A stretch of 64,000 bases of DNA from G963677325 sp963677325 (GTDB lineage: Bacteria; Bacteroidota; Bacteroidia; Bacteroidales; Prolixibacteraceae): positions 6,087 through 70,086 of the forward strand of contig CAXXGM010000004.1 of assembly GCA_963677325.2 (NCBI GenBank). Direction: 5' to 3'. Positions 1-8,627 of this stretch are shown here, piece after piece (within the stretch, counting starts at the first letter, position 1; every line of letters begins with the position of its first letter). A program made the translations under genes and the position numbers. The notes under the pieces were generated by a model. That model worked only from the letters and a program-made list of their open reading frames with translations, was not told where the DNA came from and made no database searches.

Positions 1-395
1 CCTCGTATGATCGACACCATATGGGGGATGTAATGCGATGGTGAAACAAAACCCACTATATTTTCGGTTTGATCCAAAATGGAGCAGATTTTTTGAATGA
101 GTTCCTTATAGGGAATAGAATCCGGTAAATTGCCTCTTTCATTCACGGATATGCCGGAATTCTGGCAATATATACACTGCATATTGCAGTGAGGAAAGAA
201 AATATTACAAATACCCTTTTCTCCTGAAATTACACTCTCCTCACCTTTATGAACACAAACAGAAGATATGCGGAATGAGGCATCGCATTTGCAAAATCCT
301 GATTTCCCTGAAAATCTGTTCACTCCGCAATTTCGCGGGCAAATTGTACAGTGAGTAAGAGATGCTGTTTCATTTTTTAGGAAGGAAGAAGACAT
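1..395 (-). CDS. PflA-like radical SAM protein, N-terminal 131 residues (cut by window edge)
   Basis: The reading frame runs from an ATG at 395-393 off the left edge with no stop, so only the amino-terminal part is seen. It carries the radical SAM cysteine motif CNMQCIYC (CxxxCxxC), which binds the [4Fe-4S] cluster that cleaves S-adenosylmethionine. Upstream is an N-terminal cysteine cluster (CTICPRNCG, then FCKC), as in the PflA-like uncharacterised radical SAM proteins of the COG1313 type, which are normally around 300 residues. Two more radical SAM genes lie within 4 kb (AmrS-like and HydE). It could take part in hydrogenase-related or glycyl-radical chemistry, but nothing here shows the substrate. 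Confidence 0.8.
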   Translation of the reverse strand, partial: MSSSFLKNETASLTHCTICPRNCGVNRFSGKSGFCKCDASFRISSVCVHKGEESVISGEKGICNIFFPHCNMQCIYCQNSGISVNERGNLPDSIPYKELIQKICSILDQTENIVGFVSPSHYIPHMVSIIR

Positions 396-443
396 GGTTA
401 TTCAAAGTGATATTTGTTTTTCAAATTATTGAAAATTGAATTT

Positions 444-1625
444 TCATGAAATGACCCCTGACCCGATTAATTCGTCTTCCAGGTACCAGGCGGCGAATTG
501 CCCGGAAGTTATTCCTCTTTGTTCTTTCTCAAAAAGTATATAAAGACCTTCTTCTTTAGCAATCATTTTCCCCTTTTCGAGAGGTTGACGGTAACGGATG
601 CGGAAAAGAAAATCTTTTTCCTGACCCGCAGAAAGCGCCAGATCCGGCCTTATCCAATGCACATCATTTTTATCAACAAATAATCCGGGCCTGAATAATC
701 CGGGATGCTCCTGCCCTTCACCTACATAGATGATATTTCGCATTACATCGGTAGCAATCACAAAAAGAGGTTTTTCATAGCCTCCGATATTCATTCCCTT
801 ACGCTGGCCAATTGTAAAGAAATGAGCTCCGTTGTGCTCACCGATGATTTTCCCGTTCCAGGGCTTGTATGGAAATGGAAAGAATAGTTTCCTGAGATTA
901 TCCGACCCGTCTTTCAGATCTTTTTTCTTCTGAATAAAATCAGAGGATATCTCGATCACATTCCCTTTTTTAGGCTCAAGTTTTTGCTGAAGAAATACTG
1001 GCAGATCAACTTTTCCCACGAAACAGATCCCCTGTGAATCCTTGCGTTCAGCAGTAATCAATCCTTCCTCACGAGCGATCTCACGAACCTGAGGCTTGAG
1101 TAAATCTCCAACCGGGAAAAGTGACTTTGAAAGTTGTTCCTGATTGAGCTGGCAAAGGAAATAACTCTGGTCTTTATTCGGATCCGAACCTGCAAGAAGC
1201 CGGTAAACCTCTCCGCCATTCATTTTAATGCTTTCTTTGCGGCAATAATGACCGGTTGCTACATATTCAGCCCCCAACTCCTTTGCCTTCGAAAGAAACA
1301 TGTCAAATTTGATCTCACGGTTGCAGAGTACATCCGGGTTTGGAGTTCTCCCTTTTTCATATTCAGCAAACATGTAATCAATGACTTTTGTCCGGTACTG
1401 ATCAGAAAGATCCACTACATGAAAAGGGATATCCAGTTTTTTGGCAGTCATTTCGGCAAAAGTGATGTCATCTTCCCAGGAACAACCGGAAGTCAGTGTG
1501 CCGATATTTTCTTTCCAGTTAATCATGAAAACACCAATTACCTCATATCCCTCTTTTTTAAGAAGATATGCAGCTACACTTGAATCAACACCGCCCGAGA
1601 GCCCGATAACAACTTTTCCCTTCAT
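444..1625 (-). CDS. mnmA: tRNA 2-thiouridine(34) synthase MnmA
   Basis: Thiolates U34 of tRNA-Lys, -Glu and -Gln in the cytoplasm, using ATP and sulfur relayed from a cysteine desulfurase. The PP-loop SGGVDSS is at residues 10-16. The two catalytic cysteines are visible: C101 in NPDVLCNREIKF and C201 in DSQGICFVG. GHNGAHFFTIGQRKG, about two thirds along, belongs to the tRNA-contacting central domain. At 393 residues it is slightly longer than the usual 360-370, owing to an insertion around residues 233-248. It is monocistronic. A TAnnTTTG promoter box lies 16 bases upstream of the ATG, and a repeat-filled gap separates it from the next minus-strand gene. Confidence 0.95.
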   Translation of the reverse strand: MKGKVVIGLSGGVDSSVAAYLLKKEGYEVIGVFMINWKENIGTLTSGCSWEDDITFAEMTAKKLDIPFHVVDLSDQYRTKVIDYMFAEYEKGRTPNPDVLCNREIKFDMFLSKAKELGAEYVATGHYCRKESIKMNGGEVYRLLAGSDPNKDQSYFLCQLNQEQLSKSLFPVGDLLKPQVREIAREEGLITAERKDSQGICFVGKVDLPVFLQQKLEPKKGNVIEISSDFIQKKKDLKDGSDNLRKLFFPFPYKPWNGKIIGEHNGAHFFTIGQRKGMNIGGYEKPLFVIATDVMRNIIYVGEGQEHPGLFRPGLFVDKNDVHWIRPDLALSAGQEKDFLFRIRYRQPLEKGKMIAKEEGLYILFEKEQRGITSGQFAAWYLEDELIGSGVIS

Positions 1626-2100
1626 AATTTTAAATGATCACAAAATTACTGTTTTTTATATTGTTATTGCGATTAATGCGATTATTGCGAATTACACGAA
1701 TTGAGGACGAATTATCACGAAGGGATTACTTATCTTGAACTTTAATCACTCTATCCGTGTCATTTATCTGGTATACATCTGATTACATGCTATCGCAAAA
1801 CATATTATTTCCCTACTTTCCTACTCCCTACTTTTACCATTTCTCTTCTTTCAAGTCTAACAATTACACGGTTGAGATGTGAGATGCATAAGCTGCTTCT
1901 GGGGAATCAACAGAGTCGTTCTGAAGTTGATTGGCTGAACGAGGCTTTGTTGAACCGTATTTTAATTTTATATCACCGGTGCGAATTCCTCCTCTCATTA
2001 GGATTGGATATTCCGGAGCATGTATCGATTAAGATTTTAAAGGACGTTCGTGTAAATTCGTCCTCAATTAGCTTCGCTGATCTAACGATTCGTGAGATTT
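1626..2100. repeat. Gene-free stretch bounded by inverted TTCGTG/AATTCG repeats
   Basis: No convincing gene lies here. A 35-base repeat at 1687-1721 reads GCGAATTACACGAATTGAGG followed by ACGAATTATCACGAA. It recurs inverted at 2047-2069 and again at 5678-5712, where the core TTCGTCCTCAATT is identical. The inverted pair encloses about 325 bases. A pyrimidine-rich short-word run (CCTACTTTCCTACTCCCTAC) at about 1812-1850 is typical of intergenic short-word arrays in this window. An open frame at 1872-2177 (+) overlaps the end of the AmrS-like gene and has no recognisable motif. Confidence 0.6.
1641..1648 (-). promoter_or_regulatory. Bacteroidota -7 promoter box for mnmA
   Basis: Read on the minus strand this is TAATTTTG, an exact match to the TAnnTTTG -7 element. 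It lies 16 bases upstream of the mnmA start. No clear -33 TTG is seen. Confidence 0.5.
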
Positions 2101-3108
2101 TTAAATATAATCAATCACATGATTCCCGCAGTTCAGACAATTTCCATAGGGATCCAGCCCCACAATCTTTGTCTTGACTGTCTCTCTTACGATCATCTCT
2201 TCATTGCATTGATCACAATAAGTCGTCTCGTGAATCTGATCTATTATATTTCCGAGATAAACATATTTTAAATGTCGTTTGGCAATTTCATACAATTCCA
2301 GTAAAGTATTGAGCGGTGTCAGTTCAATTCTCATTTGGAAGGCGGGATAATATCTTGAAATATGCAAAACCGTCCGGTCACTGATTTCATTGGCAATCCA
2401 TTTGACCATTTCTTCAAAGTCGTCCGTCTGATCATTTAATCCCGGGATCACAAGATTGGTAATCTCGAGATGTTTCCCCGATTCGGAAATACTTTTTATC
2501 GTCTTCTTTACAGGTGTTAATCTGGATTGGGTAATATCCTTATAAAAACCCTCTGAGAAAGCTTTTAAATCCACATTGAAAGCATCCATATACGGGATGA
2601 GCTCTTCCAGAGGTTGGCGGTTGATGAAACCATTGGTAACCATAACCGTTTTCAGATCAAACTCCTTCGCATATGCCGCAATCTGGAGCATGTATTCATA
2701 AAAGGTGACCGGTTCATTATATGTAAATGCAACGCCAATATTATCGTCTGCTTCCCGCGCTATCTTGATGATGTTTTCTGTTGTATACAAGGTGGCGTGC
2801 TCGTATTCTTCAGGAGAAATTTGTGAAATCCTGTAATTCTGACAAAACGGACATTTCAGGTTACAGCCAAGGGACCCTATGGATAAGATTTTTGAACCGG
2901 GATAAAAATGATACAATGGCTTTTTTTCTATCGGATCCAGTCCCATGGAAGAAACTTTTTCGAAGAGTTCGTTATACAAATCACCGTGATGATTTATCCG
3001 TACATTACAGATACCGTGATCATTGTCTGCAATCAGACAATAATGAGGACATAATTTGCATCTTACCAATCCGTGTTCAAGCTTTTCATAGTATAAAGCT
3101 TTTTTCAT
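2101..3108 (-). CDS. amrS: AmmeMemoRadiSam-type radical SAM enzyme (AmrS-like)
   Basis: A 335-residue radical SAM enzyme. The cluster motif CNLKCPFC places ligands at C82, C86 and C89. It is preceded by an N-terminal cysteine set (C17, C20, C24, C34) in the pattern RCKLCPHYC...GICNVR, characteristic of the AmmeMemoRadiSam system enzyme. Two CxxC pairs near the C-terminus (CDQCNEE and CLNCGN) look like a zinc ribbon. The start is supported by a good Shine-Dalgarno sequence (GGAGGA, 3115-3120 on the minus strand) and a TAAATTTG box at 3127-3134. The usual partners, an AMMECR1-domain protein and a Memo-like protein, are not in this window. Its reaction is not established, so the name is a family assignment. 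Confidence 0.85.
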   Translation of the reverse strand: MKKALYYEKLEHGLVRCKLCPHYCLIADNDHGICNVRINHHGDLYNELFEKVSSMGLDPIEKKPLYHFYPGSKILSIGSLGCNLKCPFCQNYRISQISPEEYEHATLYTTENIIKIAREADDNIGVAFTYNEPVTFYEYMLQIAAYAKEFDLKTVMVTNGFINRQPLEELIPYMDAFNVDLKAFSEGFYKDITQSRLTPVKKTIKSISESGKHLEITNLVIPGLNDQTDDFEEMVKWIANEISDRTVLHISRYYPAFQMRIELTPLNTLLELYEIAKRHLKYVYLGNIIDQIHETTYCDQCNEEMIVRETVKTKIVGLDPYGNCLNCGNHVIDYI

Positions 3109-3114
3109 TTCGAT

Positions 3115-3134
3115 CCTCCTCTATTACAAATTTA
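3115..3134 (-). promoter_or_regulatory. RBS and -7 box for the AmrS-like gene
   Basis: On the minus strand TAAATTTG (3127-3134) fits TAnnTTTG, and GGAGGA (3115-3120) lies six bases before the ATG. A strong Shine-Dalgarno is uncommon in this genome and fixes the start. If the box is the true -7 element, the 5' leader is very short. Confidence 0.45.
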
Positions 3135-3218
3135 CAATATACCTCCCTCACTTAAAAGGATTTTTCATGGTTATCATCGAATAATGTATTAATTTTAACA
3201 TTCAATGGTGGCACTAAA

Positions 3219-4316
3219 ATGAAGAATACCAATATAATATTGGAACAATCTTCTTTTACTAAAGAGGATCTTACTGCTCTTCTTCATTCGGAAGGAGAGG
3301 AGATGATGCTTCTTTTTGCCAGGGCCAATGAGATCAGGGAACAATTTACGGGCAAGAGGATTTTCTTCAGGGGATTGATTGAATTATCGAACATCTGTGA
3401 AAAGGATTGTCTTTATTGTGGAATAAGGAAATCCAATTCAAACGTTCACCGTTATAGCCTCACCGATAAAGAAATACTGGATGCTGCCCGTTTTGCCTAT
3501 GAAAATCATTACGGGTCGATTGTGCTTCAGTCGGGAGAGATTGCAACCAAAGCATTTGCAAAAAGAATAGAAAAGTTGCTGCTGCAAATCAAATCAATGA
3601 CCAATGATAAACTGGGAATAACGCTCTCGTTGGGAGAACAGGACCCCGAAGTTTATCTGCGCTGGTTTGAAGCGGGCGCTCATCGTTATCTTCTGCGAAT
3701 AGAAACAACCAATGAAAATCTATTTCACAGAATTCATCCTGATAATGACTTGCATGATTTTAAGCATCGGTTGGACTGCCTTTATTCCATACGCAAAATA
3801 GGTTATCAGACAGGCACCGGAGTAATGATTGGCCTTCCGTTTCAAACAGTTGAAGATCTTTCAGCAGATTTGCTGTTTTTTCGTGATTTTGATATTGACA
3901 TGGCGGGGATGGGTCCTTATATCGAACATTCAGAAACTCCTTTATATCAATACAAGGATCTGCTTTTATCGTTGCCACAACGATTCAATCTTGCTTTAAA
4001 AATGATTGCAACCTTACGGGTGCTGATGAAAGATATTAATATCGCCGCAGCAACGGCTCTGCAGGTTATTGATCCGATAGGGCGTGAAAAAGCTTTACGG
4101 GCTGGCGCAAATGTAATTATGCCAAATATCACTCCGGTTAATTATAGGAAAGATTACAGACTTTACGAAAATAAGCCTTGCCTTGATGAAGAAGCTGTTC
4201 AATGCCAAAGCTGTCTTGAAAGCAGGATCAACGCCGGTGGAAATGAAATTGGCTTTGATGATTGGGGCGATTCAAAACATTTTTTTGACCGGAAAAACAA
4301 AAATGGCCGAGCATGA
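3219..4316 (+). CDS. hydE: [FeFe]-hydrogenase H-cluster maturase HydE
   Basis: A 365-residue radical SAM enzyme of the BioB/HydE group, acting with HydF and HydG to build the diiron subcluster of [FeFe]-hydrogenase. The SAM cluster motif is CEKDCLYC (C60, C64, C67). The C-terminus carries a second cysteine set, C321, C329 and C332 (spacing CX7CX2C), matching the spacing of the auxiliary cluster in Thermotoga HydE; that cluster is dispensable and lost in many homologues. GIRKSNSNVHRY after the first motif and the TIM-barrel strand pattern also fit. HydF, HydG and a hydrogenase are not in the window. The presence of HydE argues for fermentative or hydrogen metabolism. Confidence 0.88.
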   Translation: MKNTNIILEQSSFTKEDLTALLHSEGEEMMLLFARANEIREQFTGKRIFFRGLIELSNICEKDCLYCGIRKSNSNVHRYSLTDKEILDAARFAYENHYGSIVLQSGEIATKAFAKRIEKLLLQIKSMTNDKLGITLSLGEQDPEVYLRWFEAGAHRYLLRIETTNENLFHRIHPDNDLHDFKHRLDCLYSIRKIGYQTGTGVMIGLPFQTVEDLSADLLFFRDFDIDMAGMGPYIEHSETPLYQYKDLLLSLPQRFNLALKMIATLRVLMKDINIAAATALQVIDPIGREKALRAGANVIMPNITPVNYRKDYRLYENKPCLDEEAVQCQSCLESRINAGGNEIGFDDWGDSKHFFDRKNKNGRA

Positions 4317-4395
4317 TTCAATTGATCAGAATTCAAACTAACTCAGCAGAGTGGCTTGTTTTTGTTTATTTCAGAAAAGTCGAATTTGATTTTGG

Positions 4396-5388
4396 TTAGA
4401 AAAACTTTCTAAATCCGATGATCTTTCTTACCTCATGTAATGTCTTTGCTGCTGATTCTCTGGCTTTTTCTGCTCCTTCTTTTGCTACTTTAGACAAATA
4501 AACATTATCCTGAAGTATGTCCTCAATGCGCTCGCGGATCGGGGTGGTGAAATTAACGATATCCTCGGCCAGCTGTTTTTTCATTTCCCCGTAACGGATG
4601 GTACAATTGTTATAAGCCTCATCGAAATGCTTCACCATATCAGGGGAGCTTACCACATCCATAATGGTAAAGAGATTTTGAATAACCTCGGGTTTTTTCT
4701 GGTTCATCTCTTTGGGGCCTTCATCCGTAACTGCGCGCATGACTTTTTTACGGATGCTGGCAGGAGATTCAGCAAGTGCAATGGCATTGCCTTCTGATTT
4801 TCCCATCTTACCGGAACCATCAAGCCCCGGAATCTTAACCATTTCTTTTCCCGTAATATAGGCTTGTGGTATTGGGAATGTTTCGGTGTCGTACATCCTG
4901 TTGAAACGCCGCGAAAAAGTTCTCGCCATTTCAAGGTTCTGTTCCTGATCTTTACCTACGGGTACAAGATTGGCTTTATGGATGATAATATCCGCCGCCA
5001 TCAGAACCGGATAGGTGAGCAATCCTGCATTGACATTCTCAGGCTGCTGGCGGGCTTTATCCTTAAAAGAAGTGGTACGCTCCAATTCTCCAAGATAAGC
5101 ATTCATATTCAGCAGAAGATATAGCTCGGGAATTTCAGGAATATCGCTTTGTACATACACGGTTGCTTTCTCGGGATCAATCCCGCAGGCCAGGTATTCA
5201 GCAAGAACTTGCTTTACATTCTGATGCAGGTGATGAGGTGTCGGATGAGTGGTAAGTGAATGGAAGTCGGCGATAAAGAAAAACGTCTTGTGTTCGTCCT
5301 GCATTTCTATGAAATTCTTCACGGCTCCAAAATAATTACCGAGATGCAGATTCCCGGTTGACCTTATTCCACTTACAACTATTGGCAT
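4396..5388 (-). CDS. trpS: Tryptophanyl-tRNA synthetase
   Basis: Class I aminoacyl-tRNA synthetase charging tRNA-Trp, 330 residues, the normal bacterial length. The HIGH-type motif is TGNLHLGN (11-18) and the KMSKS-type motif is KMGKS (194-198) in GLDGSGKMGKSEGN. The start MPIVVSGIRSTGNLH is standard for the family and lies 33 bases downstream of a TAnnTTTG box. It is convergent with hydE, separated by 79 bases without an obvious strong terminator. Confidence 0.97.
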   Translation of the reverse strand: MPIVVSGIRSTGNLHLGNYFGAVKNFIEMQDEHKTFFFIADFHSLTTHPTPHHLHQNVKQVLAEYLACGIDPEKATVYVQSDIPEIPELYLLLNMNAYLGELERTTSFKDKARQQPENVNAGLLTYPVLMAADIIIHKANLVPVGKDQEQNLEMARTFSRRFNRMYDTETFPIPQAYITGKEMVKIPGLDGSGKMGKSEGNAIALAESPASIRKKVMRAVTDEGPKEMNQKKPEVIQNLFTIMDVVSSPDMVKHFDEAYNNCTIRYGEMKKQLAEDIVNFTTPIRERIEDILQDNVYLSKVAKEGAEKARESAAKTLHEVRKIIGFRKFF

Positions 5389-5731
5389 GATTTTCTCTTT
5401 AATGAATAAACTTTAAGAATACAAAAATATAAAATTTGTCGATGTGCTGTTGCTGGATTGCTGTACAGATAAGTTGGTATGCAGATATTATGCTGAAACC
5501 TCCCTCGCCATCGGTTAAAACCGACGGGGTATTGAATTATAGGAAATGGCCTTAGCCGCGTATGCACTTGTGCTATTTAAAATGATTGAGTAATTGCTGC
5601 GTTAGAGAAGTGTGGTAACCCCTTTTTTGAAATATCATAATCGCTGCGCAATAAAACCACATCACAGCATCAGCCCATTCGTGTTAATTCGTCCTCAATT
5701 CGTGTAATTCGCAGTAATATCTCAAATCACA
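5389..5731. repeat. Intergenic stretch with a REP-like palindrome and a TTCGTG repeat
   Basis: No gene is supported. A near-perfect palindrome, CCATCGGTTAAAACCGACGG, is at 5508-5527. A third copy of the TTCGTG/CCTCAATT repeat is at 5678-5712, matching the copies at 1687-1721 (inverted) and 2047-2069. The part next to trpS holds its promoter. The rest is AT-rich with no further signal I can identify. Confidence 0.55.
5422..5429 (-). promoter_or_regulatory. -7 promoter box for trpS
   Basis: Minus-strand TATTTTTG, an exact TAnnTTTG match, 33 bases upstream of the trpS ATG. Confidence 0.55.
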
Positions 5732-6460
5732 TCACTGCATCACGATTTCATAGTTTTCCTGCGGAATCAGCGGCTCTCCCTTATATCTCAGGAGCAGCTG
5801 GGCAATAGCCAATGTGTCCTTTTCACAATAACGGGCAATTCGGTCATAATTTGCTTCCTTATAAAAAACCTCCGCCACCTGGCTCCCGTCAATGTCATCC
5901 TTTGGGGTGGAAATATTGAAAATGGTACACAATAAATCCAGAGAGGTATAATGCTTGAAATCTCCAAACTTCCAAAGTTGCAGTGTGTCGAGCAAATATT
6001 CACGAACCTCCCAGGGTTTGGCTCCTGCTATGTCAAAAATGGCGGGAAGTTTGATGCCGTTTATCAGCAGCCTCCTGGAAATATATGGAAAATCAAATTC
6101 CTGACCATTATGGGCACAGATCCTGTGCTGGGGGTTCGACATGAAACCTTCAAGTACTTTGGTGAATTCTTTCAAAAGAGAAATTTCATCAGGTCCATAA
6201 AAAGATTTAACCCTGTAGGCTCGCTCATTGCCTTTCCGGAATATTTTTCCAGCCGATATACAGACAATTTTCCCGAATTCCGCATAAATTCCTGACCGGC
6301 TGAACAATTCTTCCTCTGTTTCATCTTTGCCTGCTATCTGGCTGGCTTTCTTTATCCAGAGTTTTTGTAAATGACTGGGCAGTTGATCTAATTTCTCAGT
6401 CTGGGGAACCGTTTCTATGTCAATGAATAAAACATCTTCGGGATTAATTTTTTCCAACAT
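5732..6460 (-). CDS. Predicted 3'-5' exonuclease, PolB-exonuclease-like (DnaQ fold)
   Basis: A 242-residue DEDD-superfamily nuclease of the type annotated as predicted 3'-5' exonuclease related to the PolB exonuclease domain. Exo I is FIDIET with D14 and E16, Exo II is CAHNGQEFDFPYISRR, and Exo III is the C-terminal RYCEKDTLAIAQLLLRY. Together these supply the four acidic metal ligands. DNA repair or RNA processing are both possible. It lies five bases downstream of udk in the same orientation, so the two are probably co-transcribed. Confidence 0.85.
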   Translation of the reverse strand: MLEKINPEDVLFIDIETVPQTEKLDQLPSHLQKLWIKKASQIAGKDETEEELFSRSGIYAEFGKIVCISAGKIFRKGNERAYRVKSFYGPDEISLLKEFTKVLEGFMSNPQHRICAHNGQEFDFPYISRRLLINGIKLPAIFDIAGAKPWEVREYLLDTLQLWKFGDFKHYTSLDLLCTIFNISTPKDDIDGSQVAEVFYKEANYDRIARYCEKDTLAIAQLLLRYKGEPLIPQENYEIVMQ

Positions 6461-6465
6461 ACCTT

Positions 6466-7089
6466 TTATTTTGATCGGTTATCGTGAAGGTTTTTCTGAA
6501 TATACTGGCTGATTACATCGATGGCTACTTCATTATTCCCTCCTTCGGGTACAATGATGTCTGCATATCTTTTGGTCGGTTCGATAAATGAATAATGGCT
6601 TGGCCTTACCGTCTTCTCATATCTTTGAAGAATCTGATTGAGATCCCTTCCCCTTTCAATCATGTCACGCTGTATCACCCGGGAAAGACGTACATCAGCT
6701 TCACAGTCTACATATATTTTTATATCCATCAGCCTTCGAAGTTCCTTTGATGAAAGACAAAGAATCCCTTCAATGATGACAACCTCCATGGGCTGGATTG
6801 TTTTTTTTTCTTTCATTCGGGTGCAGGTGAGATAAGAATAAACCGGCTGTTGGATGAATTCACCCCTTCTGAGTTTTTTAATGTCTTCGGTTAAAAGACT
6901 AAATTCTATGGCATCGGGATGGTCAAAATTTAATTCCTGTCTTTCTTCGAGTGGAAGATGACTGTTGTCTCTGTAATAGGCATCCTGTGAAATTACCGTT
7001 ACCTCTCCTTCCGGAAGTTTGTTGATAATTTTATTTACAACGGTCGTTTTACCTGATCCTGTTCCACCCGCTATCCCGATGACAAGCAT
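6466..7089 (-). CDS. udk: Uridine kinase
   Basis: Phosphorylates uridine and cytidine to the monophosphates in pyrimidine salvage. The Walker A motif GGTGSGKT is at residues 8-15. SQDAYYRD and NFDHPDAIEF, which bind the nucleoside, follow at the usual spacing, and RDMIERGRD corresponds to the lid. The length of 207 residues is normal. It is the first gene of a two-gene unit with the exonuclease and has a TAATTTTG promoter box at 7131-7138 on its own strand. It is divergent from the Dabb-manA-ysxC unit. Confidence 0.96.
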   Translation of the reverse strand: MLVIGIAGGTGSGKTTVVNKIINKLPEGEVTVISQDAYYRDNSHLPLEERQELNFDHPDAIEFSLLTEDIKKLRRGEFIQQPVYSYLTCTRMKEKKTIQPMEVVIIEGILCLSSKELRRLMDIKIYVDCEADVRLSRVIQRDMIERGRDLNQILQRYEKTVRPSHYSFIEPTKRYADIIVPEGGNNEVAIDVISQYIQKNLHDNRSK

Positions 7090-7130
7090 AGAATTGTTGT
7101 TTAATAAAGATCTTTAGATTTTGAACATAT

Positions 7131-7206
7131 CAAAATTAATTATAAAATGGAGATTTCTATCAATGCAATTTATCTGAAATCGATAAACATTAAATCCGTA
7201 TTTTTG
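7131..7206. promoter_or_regulatory. Divergent promoter region between udk and the Dabb-manA-ysxC unit
   Basis: TAATTTTG on the minus strand (7131-7138) faces udk. TATTTTTG on the plus strand (7199-7206) faces the Dabb gene. Both match TAnnTTTG. Confidence 0.55.
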
Positions 7207-7267
7207 TATATTTAAAATCAAGGATAGATATCTGAAATTTCAAAAACCTTTAAATTGTTAATATCTT

Positions 7268-7573
7268 ATGATTAAACATGTTGTGCTTTTAAAACTTAAA
7301 GAATTTGAAAGTGAAGATCAGAAGGCAGTGGTCCGCAATAAAATAAGGAATGCCTTGCTCTCTTTAGAAAATAAAATTGATGAGCTCAAATACATTGAAG
7401 TCGGAAATCATTACCAGTTAAATACAAGCTCTTTCGACCTCTGTCTGATCACTCATTTTGACACTCTGACTGATATGGAAGCTTATCAAATACATCCTGA
7501 TCATATTAAAGTATTAAATGAATTAATAAAACCCAATCTGGTCAACAGAGCTGCTGTTGATTTTGAGGCATAA
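7268..7573 (+). CDS. Dabb-domain protein (stress-responsive alpha-beta barrel)
   Basis: A 101-residue single-domain protein. The start MIKHVVLLKLKEF and the later HFDTLTDMEAYQIHPDH are the hallmarks of the Dabb ferredoxin-like dimeric fold (PF07876). Members are small cytoplasmic dimers, and only a few have a known enzymatic role, so no substrate is proposed. The stop is three bases before the manA start and a TAnnTTTG box lies about 60 bases upstream, so it leads an operon with manA and probably ysxC. Confidence 0.85.
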   Translation: MIKHVVLLKLKEFESEDQKAVVRNKIRNALLSLENKIDELKYIEVGNHYQLNTSSFDLCLITHFDTLTDMEAYQIHPDHIKVLNELIKPNLVNRAAVDFEA

Positions 7574-7576
7574 AAT

Positions 7577-8563
7577 ATGGAAAACTTATATCCGTTAAAA
7601 TTCGCTCCCATCTGCAAGGAAAAAATCTGGGGAGGAGACAAGATCAGGAGTGTTCTGAATAAAAAGATTGGCAATATTCCCAATTGCGGAGAATCCTGGG
7701 AGATTTCGGGAGTTCCCGCAGAGACTTCTGTAGTATCAAATGGTTTTCTGAAAGGAAACCATCTTGATGAACTCATCGAGATTTACATGGGAGATCTGGT
7801 AGGGGAGAAAATCTATGAAAAATTCGGAACGGAATTTCCCCTGCTGATAAAATTCATTGATGCCCTTGATAAATTATCCATTCAGGTCCATCCAAATGAT
7901 GAATTGGCGGAGGAAAGACATAAAGCATACGGTAAAACCGAGATGTGGTATGTTATTCAGGCCGATAAGGGAGCGCAACTCATCACCGGGTTTAACCGGT
8001 CCGTAAGCAGGGAAGAGTACCTTAAACTTTTTAACAGCGGACGGCTGGAAGAGATTCTAAATTATGAGGAAGTCAAGCCGGGTGATGCATTTTTTATTCC
8101 TGCCGGCCTCATTCATGCTATTGGTGGTGGTATTTTGCTGGCTGAAATTCAGCAGACTTCAGATGTAACTTACCGGATTTTCGATTTCAACAGAGTGGAT
8201 GAAAATGGTCATCAACGGGAATTGCATACTGAACTTGCACTGGACGCAATTGATTTTACTTTGGGCGCCGACAATAGATTGATATACAAATCGATTGAGA
8301 ATACTCCTTCCCTTTTGGCTCAATGCAATTATTTCACAACCAATATGCTGCCCCTGTCGGGAAAAGTTGAAAGAGATTTTGCAGAAAAGGATACCTTTGT
8401 GATCTATATGTGTCTGGAGGGTTCTTATTCATTTATTTGGGAAGAGGGCAAACTTGATATCCATAAAGGAGAAACAATTTTGGCGCCTGCCCTGATTAAT
8501 AATTTTAGTCTTGAACCCAAAAACGGTTCAATAACCCGTCTTCTTGAGATATATATAGATTAA
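7577..8563 (+). CDS. manA: Mannose-6-phosphate isomerase (type I, short form)
   Basis: Zinc-dependent interconversion of mannose 6-phosphate and fructose 6-phosphate, feeding mannose use and GDP-mannose synthesis. It starts LKFAPICKEKIWGG, typical of the short bacterial class (about 320 residues). The metal-site strand IQVHPNDELAEERH is followed by GKTEMWYV. The second cupin segment FFIPAGLIHAIGGGILLAEIQQTSDVTYRIFDF holds the remaining His and Glu ligands and the conserved YR. It is tightly packed after the Dabb gene. Confidence 0.95.
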   Translation: MENLYPLKFAPICKEKIWGGDKIRSVLNKKIGNIPNCGESWEISGVPAETSVVSNGFLKGNHLDELIEIYMGDLVGEKIYEKFGTEFPLLIKFIDALDKLSIQVHPNDELAEERHKAYGKTEMWYVIQADKGAQLITGFNRSVSREEYLKLFNSGRLEEILNYEEVKPGDAFFIPAGLIHAIGGGILLAEIQQTSDVTYRIFDFNRVDENGHQRELHTELALDAIDFTLGADNRLIYKSIENTPSLLAQCNYFTTNMLPLSGKVERDFAEKDTFVIYMCLEGSYSFIWEEGKLDIHKGETILAPALINNFSLEPKNGSITRLLEIYID

Positions 8564-8565
8564 TG

Positions 8566-8627
8566 TGCCCGTATCTCATATCACCTGTTTAATCTCTCAA
8601 AACTCATCTCTCATATCTCATCACCAC
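8566..8627 (+). repeat. Short-word array CTCATATCAC / CTCATCTCTC between manA and ysxC
   Basis: A pyrimidine-rich run of repeated CTCAT words occupies the whole manA-ysxC gap. It stays open in the ysxC frame and would add 21 unrelated residues to the GTPase, which is why the downstream ATG is taken as the start. Confidence 0.5.

Noticed and set aside
1872..2177. Open frame of 101 codons on the plus strand
   Set aside because: Overlaps the end of the AmrS-like gene, has no recognisable motif, and lies in a repeat-bounded gap.
5379..5567. 62-codon minus-strand frame upstream of trpS
   Set aside because: Overlaps the trpS start and promoter and includes a REP-like palindrome.
8565..8627. Upstream extension of ysxC
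   Set aside because: Made of CTCAT-word repeats; the family start is MIIKKAEF at 8628.
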